DNA of 64,000 nt. Origin: Emiliania huxleyi CCMP1516. Its lineage: Eukaryota > Haptophyta > Isochrysidales > Noelaerhabdaceae. Shown here in pieces: positions 43,621 to 53,951 of the stretch. The position numbers and the translations under genes are program-made. The stretch is from assembly GCF_000372725.1 (NCBI RefSeq), contig NW_005195300.1, positions 112,451 through 176,450 on the forward strand, written 5' to 3'. The notes under the pieces were generated by a model. That model did no database searches. It was not told the origin of the DNA and worked only from the letters and a program-made list of their open reading frames with translations. Position 1 is the stretch's first letter. Each line of letters starts with the position of its first letter.

Positions 43621-46242
43621 TGGCTTCAAAGCGGCGGTTAGCGGTGGTGGTGAGGGCGGGGGGAGGCGGAGGGGGTGGGGCGGGGAGGGGGGCATGAGGG
43701 AGGGCACCCATAGCAGAGATGCCGTCGTGCGGCCAAAGAGACCCCAGCGGGCGGGCGCCCCGGGCGGTAGCTCTGGCGTGGGGGCGGAGGGGTCGGCGGA
43801 GAGGGCGTCGACGGCGTCGACGACCGACCAGTGGCAGCGGTAGCGGCCTGTCGCGAGGTCGGGCAGCAGCGGGAACGACGAGATGCGCAGCGAGAGCAGG
43901 TCGCCTCTATCGAGCCCGCACCTCGCCGCGAGGGTGCGCAGAAGCCCGGGCGACCCAAAGTCGATCTCGGTCACGGTCTGGAGGCGGCGTAAAGGGGCGG
44001 ATGAGCCAAAATGAGCCGAGATGAGCTAAGATGAGCCGAGATGAGGCGAGATGATCTGAGATGAGGCGAGATGAGGCGAGATGATCCAAGATGATCCGAA
44101 GTGGACTGAGGCAAGCCGATACGAGGTGAGCCGAGGTGAGCCGAGCTGGGCCGAGGATCGTCACCTGGTTGCAGAACTGCGGCAGACCAATCAGGACATG
44201 CTCGCGAGCAGCACCCCCCTCGCGGGGCGGGTACGCCTCCCGCGGCAGCACATAGGTCTGGAGCAGCCAGCCGAGGCACTTGGTGTTGCCGCGAGCGCGT
44301 GCGAGCGTCCCAAGGCCACCGAGGAGACCGTCCGCGCCGAAGTCTACTCACAGCGACGCGTGAGACGGAACGTGCGCGCACACGCGGCAGCGCTGGCGAC
44401 GGCCAAATGCTTGGCGGTGTGGACGGCGGGCGGCCGTGAGGGTTGCTAGCGGTATTGGCCGGGGACCCGCTGCACCGACGGTCCCCGCCGATGGCATCGG
44501 GCCCCGCCGATGGCAACGAATCCCAGTTCAGCGGGTTGACGACGGCATCGGGGACCCGCAGCGCAGGGTCCGCCGGTGCGAAGAGCGCGAAGGCGCCGGG
44601 GACCCGGTTCAACTTGGCGAGCGCGGAGGCCTGTTGTCAACGCTAAGGTTATTGACGATGAGTCACTACTCATTCATAGTAGGAGCTTGGCAGGCGCGGA
44701 GGCCTTGGCGGCGAAGATGTGTGTCGCGTGGTTGCCAGAGTAGTTTCGGATGGCGAGCAGGTACGACCTGATGGAGGAAGGAATGAGCGACTCAGTTAGT
44801 GGCCGCTGGAGGTCGAGCAACGGCGCGAGCAGGTAGGACATCGAGTCCGGGCGCAGGTTGCCGAGCACGGGCGCGAAGTACTGCGACGCGAGGAGGAAAG
44901 CGGCGAGGGGCGGCGGAGGCGCCGCCAGGAAGGCGCGAGGCGCGCAGGAGTTGAGGCCGAACAAGTACCACTCGAGAAAGATGTTGGCCGCGTTCCACTC
45001 GCCTGCGAGCGAGCAAGCGGCACACACCTTTCCTTCGTCCACCCAGAAAGCGCCGGTGTCCAGTGTCCGAGCTGTGTCTGTGTCAAACGCCGTTGATCCC
45101 TGCCCGAGAGAATCTACCTCAAAACTACTGGCGCCTCACCGATCCCTCCCAGCGGGTTGGCGAGGATGATGAAGGCGTGCATGCCGCCCACGAGCAGCAC
45201 GCCGAGCCGCGCCGCTACTCCGCCCGCGAGCCACAGGAGAGGACCTGGGGTCAGGGTTAGGTTGGGGTCGGGGTCGGCGTAGGGCTAGGGTGAGCTAGCC
45301 ATAGGAGAAAGGACCGGCCAGCTCGGCGATCACGCCCGCGAGCGCGAGCAGCATGGACGCCCCCGACGGCGCCGCGTCGCCCGCCCGGGCGTCCTTGAAG
45401 GCGAGTGCGCGCACGGCCTCCGGGAAGCACGGCGCCATCCCAAACATGGTTGGCACTGCCGCAAGGGGTGGGGCCGTCGAGAGGCGGGAGGCAGAGAGAG
45501 GCAGCGAAGCGGGGCGAGGCAGAGGGGGGGGGGGGGGGAGCGGCGCACCGACGTTAATCCACCATGGGCCCAGCTTGCACAGGCCCGAGAAGAAGATGTG
45601 CGCAAATTGAGTGGCTTGCATCGCAGCGAGCGTGCCGGCCGGCCCAGCAAACGCGGCACTGAGCAGGAGCGGGTAGAAGTGCTTGCCCTGCCCGCCGCAC
45701 CACGCACTGTAGTCGCGCAGGCACAGGGCGGTGAACGCGCCTGCAAAGAGGCGCAGCGCCTGCGCATGGGCATGGCCGGTCGAGCCGATCGTCGCGACAG
45801 CGGTGAAGAGCGTGCTGATCAAGACAAGCGCGTCCAGTCGGCTGCGGCCGCTAGGAGGCGTCGACGGGTCTGCGAACGGTGACTGACGGAGCGTGCCCGG
45901 CGTGAGCCGAAACCACAGGGGCGTGAGGAGGGTATGTCCGTCGCCTAGCTGGCCGTCCGCGCCGCCAAAGCCGGATACTTCTGTCGCGACGAACCAAACG
46001 ACGACCTTTGCGACCAGCTCTGGCCCGATGGCGGCGCCGAGCGTCAGCGTCCCGACGAGGGGAAGGCCAACCACAATCGCAAACCTGGTTGCGTGGTACT
46101 TGACCGGCGTGGTGCGGAGGCAGCTGGCGGCCGCCAGGCTCGCCATCCGCTCGCCGATGGAGTCGATCGCGCTGTCGTCGATGGAGTCGTCCGCCGATGT
46201 GGTTGCGCTTCCTCCGACGTTGCCGGTGGCGTAAGACGCCAT
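43453..46242 (-). CDS. Polytopic membrane protein, DUF3556-like (multi-exon)
   Basis: The start at 46242 gives MASYATGNVGGSATT. Exon 1 reads PVKYHATRFAIVVGLPLVGT, VAKVVVWFVATEVSGFGG, LWFRLTPGTLRQSPFADP, GQGKHFYPLLLSAAFAGPAG and AHIFFSGLCKLGPWWINV. Then come PTMFGMAPCFPEAVRALAF, GVLLVGGMHAFIILANPLG, EWNAANIFLEWYLFGLNSC, YLLAIRNYSGNHATHIFAA, NRVPGAFALFAPADPALRVP, IGLPQFCNQV, TEIDFGSPGLLRTLAARCG and, last, DLFSGFFEGRASAWQFGDP, ending at 43453. The pattern recalls the bacterial transmembrane family DUF3556, but I cannot confirm this from sequence alone. Function unknown. One intron (45240-45294) is telomere-like; others carry gagatgagccgag-type repeats (43990-44160). Confidence 0.6.
43990..44165 (-). 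repeat. Intronic minisatellite gatgagccgagat
   Basis: Imperfect copies of gatgagccgagatgag fill an intron of the DUF3556-like gene, between QFCNQV and TEIDFGSPG. Confidence 0.75.
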
Positions 46243-46936
46243 TGCGATCAAGAATTCGAACTCCGGAGTGAGAAACACTCTCTCTCCAGCTCGTCTCTCT
46301 CCACCGCTGTGTCCGGCTTGGAGGGAACTGTGGGAGGAAACAGCGACCAGGTTCGCTGTGAAGAGCTGGGGCGCGCCACCCAAGAGCCTAGGTAGGTGCG
46401 GATCGGCAAGAGCGCAATCGATCTTTTTGCCCTCTATCACCTTGGGTTGTAAGAACTTGAAACACACCACGCAGGGGCACAGCAAGCACGGATTGGGCGC
46501 GCCACCTCCCGCGAGCGCGGCGGGATCGGAATTGCGGCCGGAGGGAAGGGCGAGCCGCCGCCGCCGCCGCCACATACCATCAGCGACGACGACCGCGGCT
46601 CGGCAACGCAAGGCGGACATGGCATATCGCTCTCGGGCCCACAGACATCCCGCACACCCGCCGCACACCCGCCGCCCCCCGCGCGCGCCCCACCCCGGCC
46701 GGGAGAGAGGGGAGTGACAGTTTGGGATGGCAACAGAACGAGTATGTTGAGTCCTGGCTCAACAACGCAGATAAAGGACTTGGGTGGTCCGGCCCACAAG
46801 TCCGGCTCATGCGCCCCGATCGGACCTCGTTATTTTTTGTATGCGTGACACTGATAGCGTGAGAGACTCGGCGTTCCACCTTGCCGCCCTACGCCGAGCT
46901 GCCCCAAGCCGCTTATCAGAGTCGTTCGATCCGACC

Positions 46937-48180
46937 ATGCTGGGTTTGGAGAGATCGCTCGGGGGCGTGGCCCTGGTTGTCTTTTTGGCGTCCGCGTACT
47001 CGCAGCATAGCGCGCACGAGCACCTCGTGGGCGCGCTGGACAGGCGCATCGCGCTGCTGGAAAAGCAGGCTGGTGACTTGAGGGCGCAAGAAGCAGGCGA
47101 AATGGTGCTCCTCCGAGGAGTGCTGGAGAGGCTCACCATAGCGATCGAGACGGCGCAGGCACACGACGAGACGGCGCAGGCAGCACAAACCGAGACGGAA
47201 GACATGGCTCAAGTCCGCCATCTCCGACATCTCTTAGTGCTTTCGCAAGAACGCGCTTTTGATCTCAGCCGAGCCTTCGCAGCTGGATTTACTTTCGAGC
47301 AAGTCCTTTCGGCTGTTGACGAGACCAACTGTCCGCGACACCAATGCTTGCGACTCTTGAAGCAAGTGGGGTACACAGAGGTGTGCACTGAGAGCCCGTT
47401 CGGTTTCGGTCTCAGCGCGCAGCACATGATCGATGCCGGTTGTACGGAGGAGGATCTGGCCGTCATTTTCGTGCAGCTCAAAACTCGCGGCGCATCCTTC
47501 GATGACGCGATGTCCACGTTTTGTGCTACTGCTACTACGCTGTGTCCACGCGCGGTGTCAGTACTGAGGATGGCCGGGTATTCATGTGCTGATGCCCATG
47601 CAGCTATCGATGGCCTCGATGACCAATGGAGCAAATTGAGCTGCCAAGAGCAAGAAATGAACGATGAAAGTCCACCGTGTGCCGAGCTTTCGCGTTCCTA
47701 CGCCCAGACGCTCGAACGCGGGAGAAGTTTTTGTCTGGCATCCGAAATACCTGGGGTACTGCGAGATTTGCGGCAGCGGACGGGGCTGCACTGCGGTGAG
47801 ACGCTGTGTTGGCCGGATACAGCCCGGCTGACATGACGCGTGCGGGCTATTCGATGCAAGAGATCGCACAAGAAATGATTTCGGCCAAGTTGAACGGCAT
47901 CTTGGATTCTCAAGAACACAACCAACTCCTAGCCGAAACGATTCTTAAGCAGCTGAAGGCCGCCGGCATGACATGTAAGGAGGCTAGGCACGCGACGTTC
48001 CGTCCCAGGCAGTGCAAGGCCGCCGGCTACACCTACGAAGAAGCAAAGCAGGCCGGCTACGCCTATTTTGAACTCCACTGGAACCGAGGTGATGAGACGG
48101 AGAGTGTGCACCACAATGGTTGGGACATCGACGAGCCGTCACCTCAGCCGACGGGCACCCAGCGCGTTGTCCGCGAGTAA
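46937..48180 (+). CDS. Coiled-coil protein with GYS/GYT repeats; frame break near 47800
   Basis: The start at 46937 gives MLGLERSLGGVALVVFLASAY, a signal-like helix, then a coiled-coil-prone region (DRRIALLEKQAGDLRAQEAG). The middle has LSRAFAAGFTFEQVLSAVDE, LKQVGYTEVC and VLRMAGYSCADAHAAIDG. The C-terminal part, in a different frame from about 47806, reads AGYSPADMTRAGYSMQEI, then KAAGYTYEEAKQAGYAYFEL. Both halves share the AGYS..E/D motif, so they are one protein. No suitable intron resets the frame (the candidate GTGAGA...CAG of 27 nt does not), so a one-base insertion or deletion, or a sequencing error, is likely. Unknown function. Confidence 0.6.
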
Positions 48181-48262
48181 GCGCCGCGCGAAGGGCGAGG
48201 GTGTGTGCGGACGCGTTCAGCCGCCGGACCAGGAGCGACGGGTGGGACCACAGTTCACAAGT

Positions 48263-48393
48263 GTTAATGGTTCGATCCTCCCCAGAGTCGAACTGGCAGC
48301 CACTCGCACCAAGGAGGCGAGGTGTGGCTACGTGACCCAGAAAAGGCCAGAGTCGGGAGCAACCCTCGAGGTGGGTCGCTCATATACTCAACA
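48263..48393 (+). repeat. Direct repeat, copy 1
   Basis: Starts gttaatggttcgatcctccc and ends catatactcaaca. It matches 48596-48720 almost perfectly except for a few bases missing from copy 2 near 48667. Not coding in a recognised way. Confidence 0.9.
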
Positions 48394-48595
48394 CGCCCCC
48401 ACGACACAGCACGAGGTTGCTGCTGTATATCCGATACCGCCGTGTTTCGAGGTAGGGCAGAGGTTCCGGGACGCGAGTTCCCCCGGGTTACCTTGGGCAC
48501 TATTTTCGATCTTTTCTTTTTCGTAGCTCACACACGAAGGGACTCAAATCTTCGCAGACCGCCGTCGACCTGGGAGATCTCACCGGAGGTACCAT

Positions 48596-48720
48596 GTTAA
48601 TGGTTCGATCCTCCCCAGAGTCGAACTGGCAGCCACTCGCACCAAGGAGGCGAGGTGTGGCTACGTGAACTGGCCAGAGTCGGGAGCAACCCTCGAGGTG
48701 GGTCGCTCATATACTCAACA
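48596..48720 (+). repeat. Direct repeat, copy 2
   Basis: Second copy, 333 bp downstream of copy 1 and about 80 bp before the first leucine-rich repeat gene. The minus strand carries a T-loop-like ccagttcgactctgg, but no tRNA body is visible. Confidence 0.9.
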
Positions 48721-48799
48721 ACAAGCTCCGTCAGGCGCGATTTCTTTGTTTCCTGCGTGCTGTGAGAGAGATTGTGATGTTTAAATTCTTTGTTCCACG

Positions 48800-49573
48800 A
48801 TGGTGTCCTCGACGTCTGCGCCGCCGCCAAGCAACGCCGCCAGCTCCGAGACTTTGGACGTGGGCGGCTGGCAGGTCGTCGTCACCGACGGGCACGCGGT
48901 CCTGCCCAAAGGCATGACGCACTTGCCAGACGGGACGTTTCAGCTCCGCACCTCTCTCGTCTCGGTCGCCTTTCCGCGCAGCCTCGCCTCCATCGGCGAC
49001 GGCGCCTTCTACCGTTGCACCTCGCTCGTCTCCGTCGACCTCCCCGCCAGCCTCACCTCCATCCGCCCCCATGCTTTCCGCGGCTGCTCCTCCCTCGCCC
49101 ACGTCACCTTCCCCGCCGGCCTCACCTCCATCGGCGACAACGCCTACAATGGTTGCACCTCTCTCGCCTCCGTCACCTTCCCTGCCGGTCTCACCTCCAT
49201 CGGAGTCTACGCCTTCTGCGGCTGCCCCTCCATGACCCGCGTCACCGTGCCAACCACCCTCACCTCCATCGGCCACGGCGCCTTCCGCGACTGCCCGCTC
49301 ACCCGCGTCACCGTGCCAGACACCGCAACCGTCGGCTACGCCGCCTTCCCGCCCGCCACTACCGTTCTCCGCCTCTCTCCCAAGAGGATGCGCGACCTGC
49401 AGCGCTGGCACGAGGCGGTGGCCGGGGCTCTGGCCTACAAGCGCTGCCGCCCCGGCCTTGTCCTCTGGCTAGAGCGAGCCAACATCAGGCTCGGCTCTTA
49501 CGGCCCGGACGGCGCGGCGCGCAAGCGCGACCGCGAGGAGTTCGAGGGCGACTTTGCGCCGCTTGTAGAGTGA
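48800..49573 (+). CDS. BspA-like leucine-rich repeat protein (LRR_5), short paralog
   Basis: 257 codons, single exon. The N-terminus SETLDVGGWQVVVTDGHAVL leads into about six LRR_5 repeats of 23 residues with the pattern LTSIGxxAFxGCSSLxxVTFP, encoded by 69-bp units, then a C-terminal cap (AYKRCRPGLVLWLERANIRL, SYGPDGAARKRDREEFEGDF). BspA-like repeats are found in surface or secreted adhesins and are much expanded in some algae; no signal peptide is visible, so location is open. Its 5' flank (tgctgtgagagaga, then ccacgatgg) and 3' flank (tgacaggcgtgattgaaacc) recur at the second copy. Confidence 0.88.
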   Translation: MVSSTSAPPPSNAASSETLDVGGWQVVVTDGHAVLPKGMTHLPDGTFQLRTSLVSVAFPRSLASIGDGAFYRCTSLVSVDLPASLTSIRPHAFRGCSSLAHVTFPAGLTSIGDNAYNGCTSLASVTFPAGLTSIGVYAFCGCPSMTRVTVPTTLTSIGHGAFRDCPLTRVTVPDTATVGYAAFPPATTVLRLSPKRMRDLQRWHEAVAGALAYKRCRPGLVLWLERANIRLGSYGPDGAARKRDREEFEGDFAPLVE

Positions 49574-49775
49574 CAGGCGTGATTGAAACCGCCGGCGCTG
49601 CGGCTGGAGCTCCTCCTCCTGTCCTGAGGAGGAGCGTGTGTACGACTACGAGACCGGAGAATCTTTCGAGTACTTGGAGACATATTGCGAGAAAAAGGGA
49701 AAAAAGTTATTTTGCTTGTAAAATTCTATTCGGTGTAAAGAAAGAAAGAAAACAGACACCCCAAGGGAGGGATGG

Positions 49776-50329
49776 TAGAGGGTGCGCAGCGTCCTAATCT
49801 ATAATCTGAGGATTCAGGATTCAGGCATCGCTTCAGTGAGGCCAAAGTGAGTTTATGGATGTGTGAGAACGGTACGGGACACGAGGAGGCACGCGGATCG
49901 TCTCGTCGGTGACTCTGCTGCACGCCGTTTCAGAATTTTTCTCAGCGTGAGCGAGACGTCTAAGAGTGCCACCGTCGGGTAGGACGGGTCGGCCCGGAGT
50001 ATCAGAGTAGCCGTCGTGGTCGCGGCGAGCAGCGCCGGCCACTCCGGCGCTGCGTCGGCAACGTGGGAGCATGTCCACCGCCACTTCGCGGTCGCAGCGC
50101 TGTTGTCGCCCAAAACGCCGCTACGTACCTTTTCGGGCAAACCATCGAGCTGTGTGTCGATTTCGACTTGACGGCGGCATGAAGGCATCACGTCTCCATG
50201 CCGCCGTCAAGTTGGAGCCAGTCTGCGGCGACCACAGCGCTCAGAAAGGTACATAGCCAGCTTTTCAGAGTCAAGCGATTGAGCGCGAAATCCCACACTG
50301 GTGGATTTTGGGGCGCTGCGCACCCCCTA
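49776..50329. mobile_element. Non-autonomous inverted-repeat DNA transposon (MITE-like, about 553 bp)
   Basis: The left end tagagggtgcgcagcg (49776-49791) is the inverted match, 15 of 16, of the right end cgctgcgcaccccccta-type sequence (50314-50329). The flanks carry the direct duplication gggatgg (49769-49775 and 50330-50336; an extra a makes 8 bp). Removing the element restores a sequence matching the uninterrupted repeat at 32510-32581. A 16-bp perfect hairpin lies inside (50166-50181 and 50197-50212). No transposase is present. The end sequence and 7-8 bp duplication fit a hAT-like element best. Confidence 0.75.
50166..50212. repeat. Perfect inverted repeat, 16-bp arms, 15-nt loop
   Basis: acttgacggcggcatg is followed after 15 nt by catgccgccgtcaagt. 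It lies within the short transposon. A second, imperfect pair (gctacgtaccttt near 50123 and aaggtacatagc near 50247) surrounds it. Confidence 0.85.
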
Positions 50330-50899
50330 GGGATGGGAGAACGGCACGCCGCCACCACACAGGGATTTTAAGGAGAGGGGTGTGGTGCGCTAGCCGTCGC
50401 CCGCCCTTGGGCGTCCGCCTCTTCCTATCTCTTCGCAGTCTCTCTCCGATTCTCGCTGCAACCTTCGATTGGGCGTGCCAGCCATCCTTAGCACGGATGG
50501 CTGCGAAACAGGGAGCGCAGCCATCCAAGGTGCAGATTTCGAGGTTAGCCCTCACCGGGGTTGATTGACATTCACAGGCCTTGTTATTCTACCTCATTGC
50601 TGTCTCTTCCTCGCCTCGCCTCCTCGCGCTAGCCCGTCCCGCTATCCAACGCCTCTTGCAAGAAGTCCAATGCGCCTCTGCGAGCCTCTCTGCCGTCTGG
50701 ACGTCTGAGACTGTCGGCGCACGGCGGCCCGTGGCGCAACATCAACGGTCATGGCATTGATTGAAGATCGTCCTCACGTTCCTGATGCGCTCATCCGCGT
50801 CGACGCGGCGAGGCTTCCCAACGGCCCAATCGCCGCGCCGCAAGGGGGCGCCCCCCCTGCCTGCCGCTCCCGCGCCCGCCGCGCCCGCTCAATGCTCTC

Positions 50900-51850
50900 T
50901 TAGCAGAGAGCAAAAATGCAAGAATACGCTACGCATTCCTTCCACCTTACCGAGGCACTCTCGCTCCCTCTCCCTCCTCCCACCAGGCTCGAGAACTGGT
51001 CGCGGATGGGTCGCCAGTACGCTGTCGCCTCCTGTCCTGTCGGGAAGCCCGCCGGGCCAAACACCATCGGCCAGACGTGGTTCTGCATGTTTTTGAACTG
51101 ACCCCCCACCGTGTTCGACCCCCGCCCGATGCGCTCACACCCCTTCCGCCGCGACGCGAGCGACTGTCGGATGCGGCTCGTCAGCAGATACTGCAGAAAC
51201 ATGACAGTGAGCTGCTGGCACGGGTACCCCTCCCGCATCCCGTTCGCCCAGCTGGAGCGCATCACCGCATCGCCGCCGTCTTCGTCAGACCGGTTCATCT
51301 CCCGCTCGAACTCGCGCCACCGCTTCAGCACGTCGTCGCATAGCCTGTTCATGTGGTAGCCGAGCGGCGCGAGCATCGGCGCCGCCCTCTCCGCCGCGAT
51401 GGGTTGATGCAGCACCGCCGCCACGATGGCGCTCGGCCTCCGCATCGGCGCGCCTCCCAGCGACGCCGTGGTGTCCGCGGCCGCGAGCGGCCCCAGCAGC
51501 GCCGCCTGCGCCGCCGTCTGCTCCTCCGCCGCCCTCCGCCTCTTCTCCTTCGGCGCATCGGCCCACCCCTGGTGCTGCTCGGCGCGCCGCTCGCCCTTCT
51601 CGAGCCTCTCCCTCTTCGTGGGCGGGCGGGCGTACGTGAACAGCTCGTCGGCGTCGCCCGCCGCCGCCCGCCTTTCCGCGGGCACGGTGCGCACCGCCTC
51701 CACCGTCCACGCCTCCCGCAACGCCGCGCCCCGGCCCTCGCCGAGCCGCTGGAATGGTCCGCCGCCGTCGGCGTTCGCCGCCGCCGCGGCCCAAGCCGCC
51801 GCGGTCAGCGCCGCGCCCTGACCGACAAACGCGCACAGCGGATCCGGCAT
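50900..51850 (-). CDS. Hypothetical Arg/Ala-rich protein
   Basis: A single open frame of about 316 codons from the ATG at 51850 (MPDPLCAFVGQGAALTAAAW). The first half is charged and helical (RPPTKRERLEKGERRAEQHQ, KEKRRRAAEEQTAAQAA). The second half is globular-looking: YHMNRLCDDVLKRWREFERE, YPCQQLTVMFLQYLLTSRIR, GGQFKNMQNHVWPMVFGPAG and EATAYWRPIRDQF. No family is recognised; the second half faintly recalls DNA-binding parts of mobile-element recombinases, which is speculation. The composition of the second half is unlike a shadow frame, so I favour it being real. Confidence 0.45.
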   Translation of the reverse strand: MPDPLCAFVGQGAALTAAAWAAAAANADGGGPFQRLGEGRGAALREAWTVEAVRTVPAERRAAAGDADELFTYARPPTKRERLEKGERRAEQHQGWADAPKEKRRRAAEEQTAAQAALLGPLAAADTTASLGGAPMRRPSAIVAAVLHQPIAAERAAPMLAPLGYHMNRLCDDVLKRWREFEREMNRSDEDGGDAVMRSSWANGMREGYPCQQLTVMFLQYLLTSRIRQSLASRRKGCERIGRGSNTVGGQFKNMQNHVWPMVFGPAGFPTGQEATAYWRPIRDQFSSLVGGGRGSESASVRWKECVAYSCIFALC

Positions 51851-52895
51851 CTGGCCCACCGCCTGCCTCGCCCCGCGGTGGCCAGACCCTCTTCCACCCT
51901 TTGTGCAATCGCGCTTGTTACGCCTGATCGCATCATCGATTCATTATCTTACGTCCGTCCCGCCGCCCGCCGCGCGGCCAGACTCCACATCACATAATTG
52001 TAAACGAACATTGATGGGAAGGCGACACACAGTCCGACCAACGACTGGGACACCAACGCGGTATGGGTGGACGCTAGACGGGCGATGACGGTCACACAGG
52101 AGCGACACACAGAACCACAAGACAAGACACTCAGCCAACGGGGCGGCTGCCACACATCCCGAGCGAACTTCCCTAGTCACCCGCGGCCGGACTCCATCCG
52201 GCACGCGTCGCTGGGCGCTCAGAGCTGCGTCCCCTGCTCGCCACCCCGACGCCCAAGGCGCCCGAGTGAACGACAGGCGGCACGCGAAGACTGGTTGCAA
52301 TCCCGCCGACCGCCAGGCCGCGGGATGATGTGTGCGTGGTCATGTAGTGGGTCTCGGAAGCTCCCCTCTCGGGCTAGGGGCCAGCCCCTCTCCCTTGCCC
52401 TCGGAACAGTGTGTCCGAGTCGAGGCGTGTGCTTGCCGGTCGACGGCCGCGCGCGGTTGGCATTGTGACGAAGGTTGCGCGCGGCCGCGGCGCGCCCGCC
52501 ATGGTTCGGCGCGGCGCGCCTACCAGCGGCAGTTGTCGAGGCACGGGAACGCTTACCCGGGGTCATCCTCTGAGCCTGGTCGTCGGCGCCGCGATGCCAC
52601 GGCGGCGCATTCGACGTCGTCGGCGCCGCTGCCCCGCGGTGAGCCCCGCCGCACGTGGCGACGGCCGCCCTTCGTGCCACCTCGCGGTCTTGTGCGAGGG
52701 AGGGCCAGGAAAATTCTTTTCCGGGGTGGGCGTCGTAAGGGTGAGGGCGATTGCCGCCCTCCCCCCTTCGCCCACCTCGACGCCTTCGTGTAGGCACCCC
52801 CGCGACTGTGCCTCTTTTGGTACCGTGGCGTACCTGTGTCGAACCTGTGTGCTGTGAGAGAGAGAGACTTCGGTTCGTTGAATTCTTTTCCCACG
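51851..52895. other. No supported gene
   Basis: Several long GC-driven open frames overlap on both strands (for example 52219-52917 on the minus strand), all Arg/Pro/Gly-rich without motifs. A local repeat of gtcgtcggcgccgc is present at about 52578 and 52617. The last 60 bp share the 5' flank of the other LRR gene. Confidence 0.45.
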
Positions 52896-53951
52896 ATGGG
52901 GATGCCCGCCTCAACACCTTCAGCGCCGCCGAGCGACGCCGCGCCGCCGCCCGGCTCCGAGACTCTGGATGTGGGCGGCTGGCAGGTCGTCGTCGCCGAC
53001 GGGCACGCGGTGCTGCCCGAAGGCATGACGCACCTGCCGGACCTGGCGTTCTTCGAACGCGCCACTCTCGTCTCGGTCGCCTGCCCGAGCAGCCTCGTCT
53101 CCATCGGCGACCGGGCCTTCGACCGCTGCACCTCGCTCGCCTCCATCGACCTCCCCGCCGGCCCCACCTCCATCGGCAAGCACGCCTTCGACCGCTGCTG
53201 CTCGCTGGTCTCCATTGACCTCCCCGCCGGTCTCACCTCCATCAGCAGAGGCGCCTTCTTCGGCTGCTCCGCCCTCGCCTCCGTCACCTCCCCCGCCGGC
53301 CTCACCTCCATCGGCAGCTGCGCCTTCTACGGCTGCTCCGCCCTCGCCAACGTCACCTTCCCTGCCGGCCTCGTCTCCATCGGCGACTACGCCTTCGACG
53401 GCTGCTCCGCCCTCGCCAACGTCACCTTCCCTGCCGGCCTCACCTCCATCGGCAGCAGCGCCTTCCTCCATTGCTCCTCCCTCACCAGCGTCACCCTCCC
53501 CGCCGGCCTCACCTCCATCGGCAGCTGCGCCTTCTACGGCTGCTCCGCCCTCGCCAACGTCACCTTCCCTGCCGGCCTCACCTCCATCGGCGAGCAAGCC
53601 TTCTACCGCTGCTTGTCTCTCACATCCGTCACCTTCCCCGCCGGCCTCACCTCGATCGGCAGCAGCGCCTTCAACGCCTGCTCCTCCCTCTCCTCCGTCA
53701 CCGTGCCAACCACCGCCACGATCGGCTTCGGCGCCTTCCCACTCGCCACCACCGTCCTCCGCCTCCCGCCCGCAACGATGCGCTGGTACGAGGCGGTGGA
53801 CGGGGCTCTGGCCTACAAGCGCTGCCGCCCCCTTCTCTACGGCTGGCTAGAGCGGGCCCAGACCAGCCTCGGCTCTTACGGCCCGGACGGCGCGGCGCGC
53901 CAGCGCGACCTCGAGGAGTTCGAGGGCGATTTTGGGCTGCTTGTAGAGTGA
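52896..53951 (+). CDS. BspA-like leucine-rich repeat protein (LRR_5), long paralog
   Basis: Start at 52896 (MGMPASTPSAPPSDAAPPPG), 351 codons, single exon. Same N-terminal signature (SETLDVGGWQVVVADGHAVL) and C-terminal cap as the copy at 48800, but about ten LRR_5 repeats instead of six. Internal repeats such as SCAFYGCSALANVTFPAGL occur three times almost unchanged in DNA, pointing to recent unequal exchange of 69-bp units. The 3' flank is the same as that of the short paralog up to about 54020, so the two arose by segmental duplication. Confidence 0.88.
   Translation: MGMPASTPSAPPSDAAPPPGSETLDVGGWQVVVADGHAVLPEGMTHLPDLAFFERATLVSVACPSSLVSIGDRAFDRCTSLASIDLPAGPTSIGKHAFDRCCSLVSIDLPAGLTSISRGAFFGCSALASVTSPAGLTSIGSCAFYGCSALANVTFPAGLVSIGDYAFDGCSALANVTFPAGLTSIGSSAFLHCSSLTSVTLPAGLTSIGSCAFYGCSALANVTFPAGLTSIGEQAFYRCLSLTSVTFPAGLTSIGSSAFNACSSLSSVTVPTTATIGFGAFPLATTVLRLPPATMRWYEAVDGALAYKRCRPLLYGWLERAQTSLGSYGPDGAARQRDLEEFEGDFGLLVE

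Larger units (their letters stand above)
49574..50899. other. Intergenic region interrupted by a transposon
   Basis: Contains the 3' flank shared with the other LRR gene (49574-49640), a split dispersed repeat and a short DNA transposon (49776-50329). No gene is supported. 50371-50899 shows no recognised element. Confidence 0.55.

Noticed and set aside
48263..48393. A tRNA gene suggested by ggttcgatcc and ttcgact
   Set aside because: No acceptor stem, anticodon arm or convincing A box at the right distance on either strand; kept only as a weak SINE-like idea.
52219..52917. A long minus-strand open frame before the second LRR gene
   Set aside because: Arg/Pro/Gly-rich with no motif, and it overlaps the shared promoter segment of the LRR paralogs.
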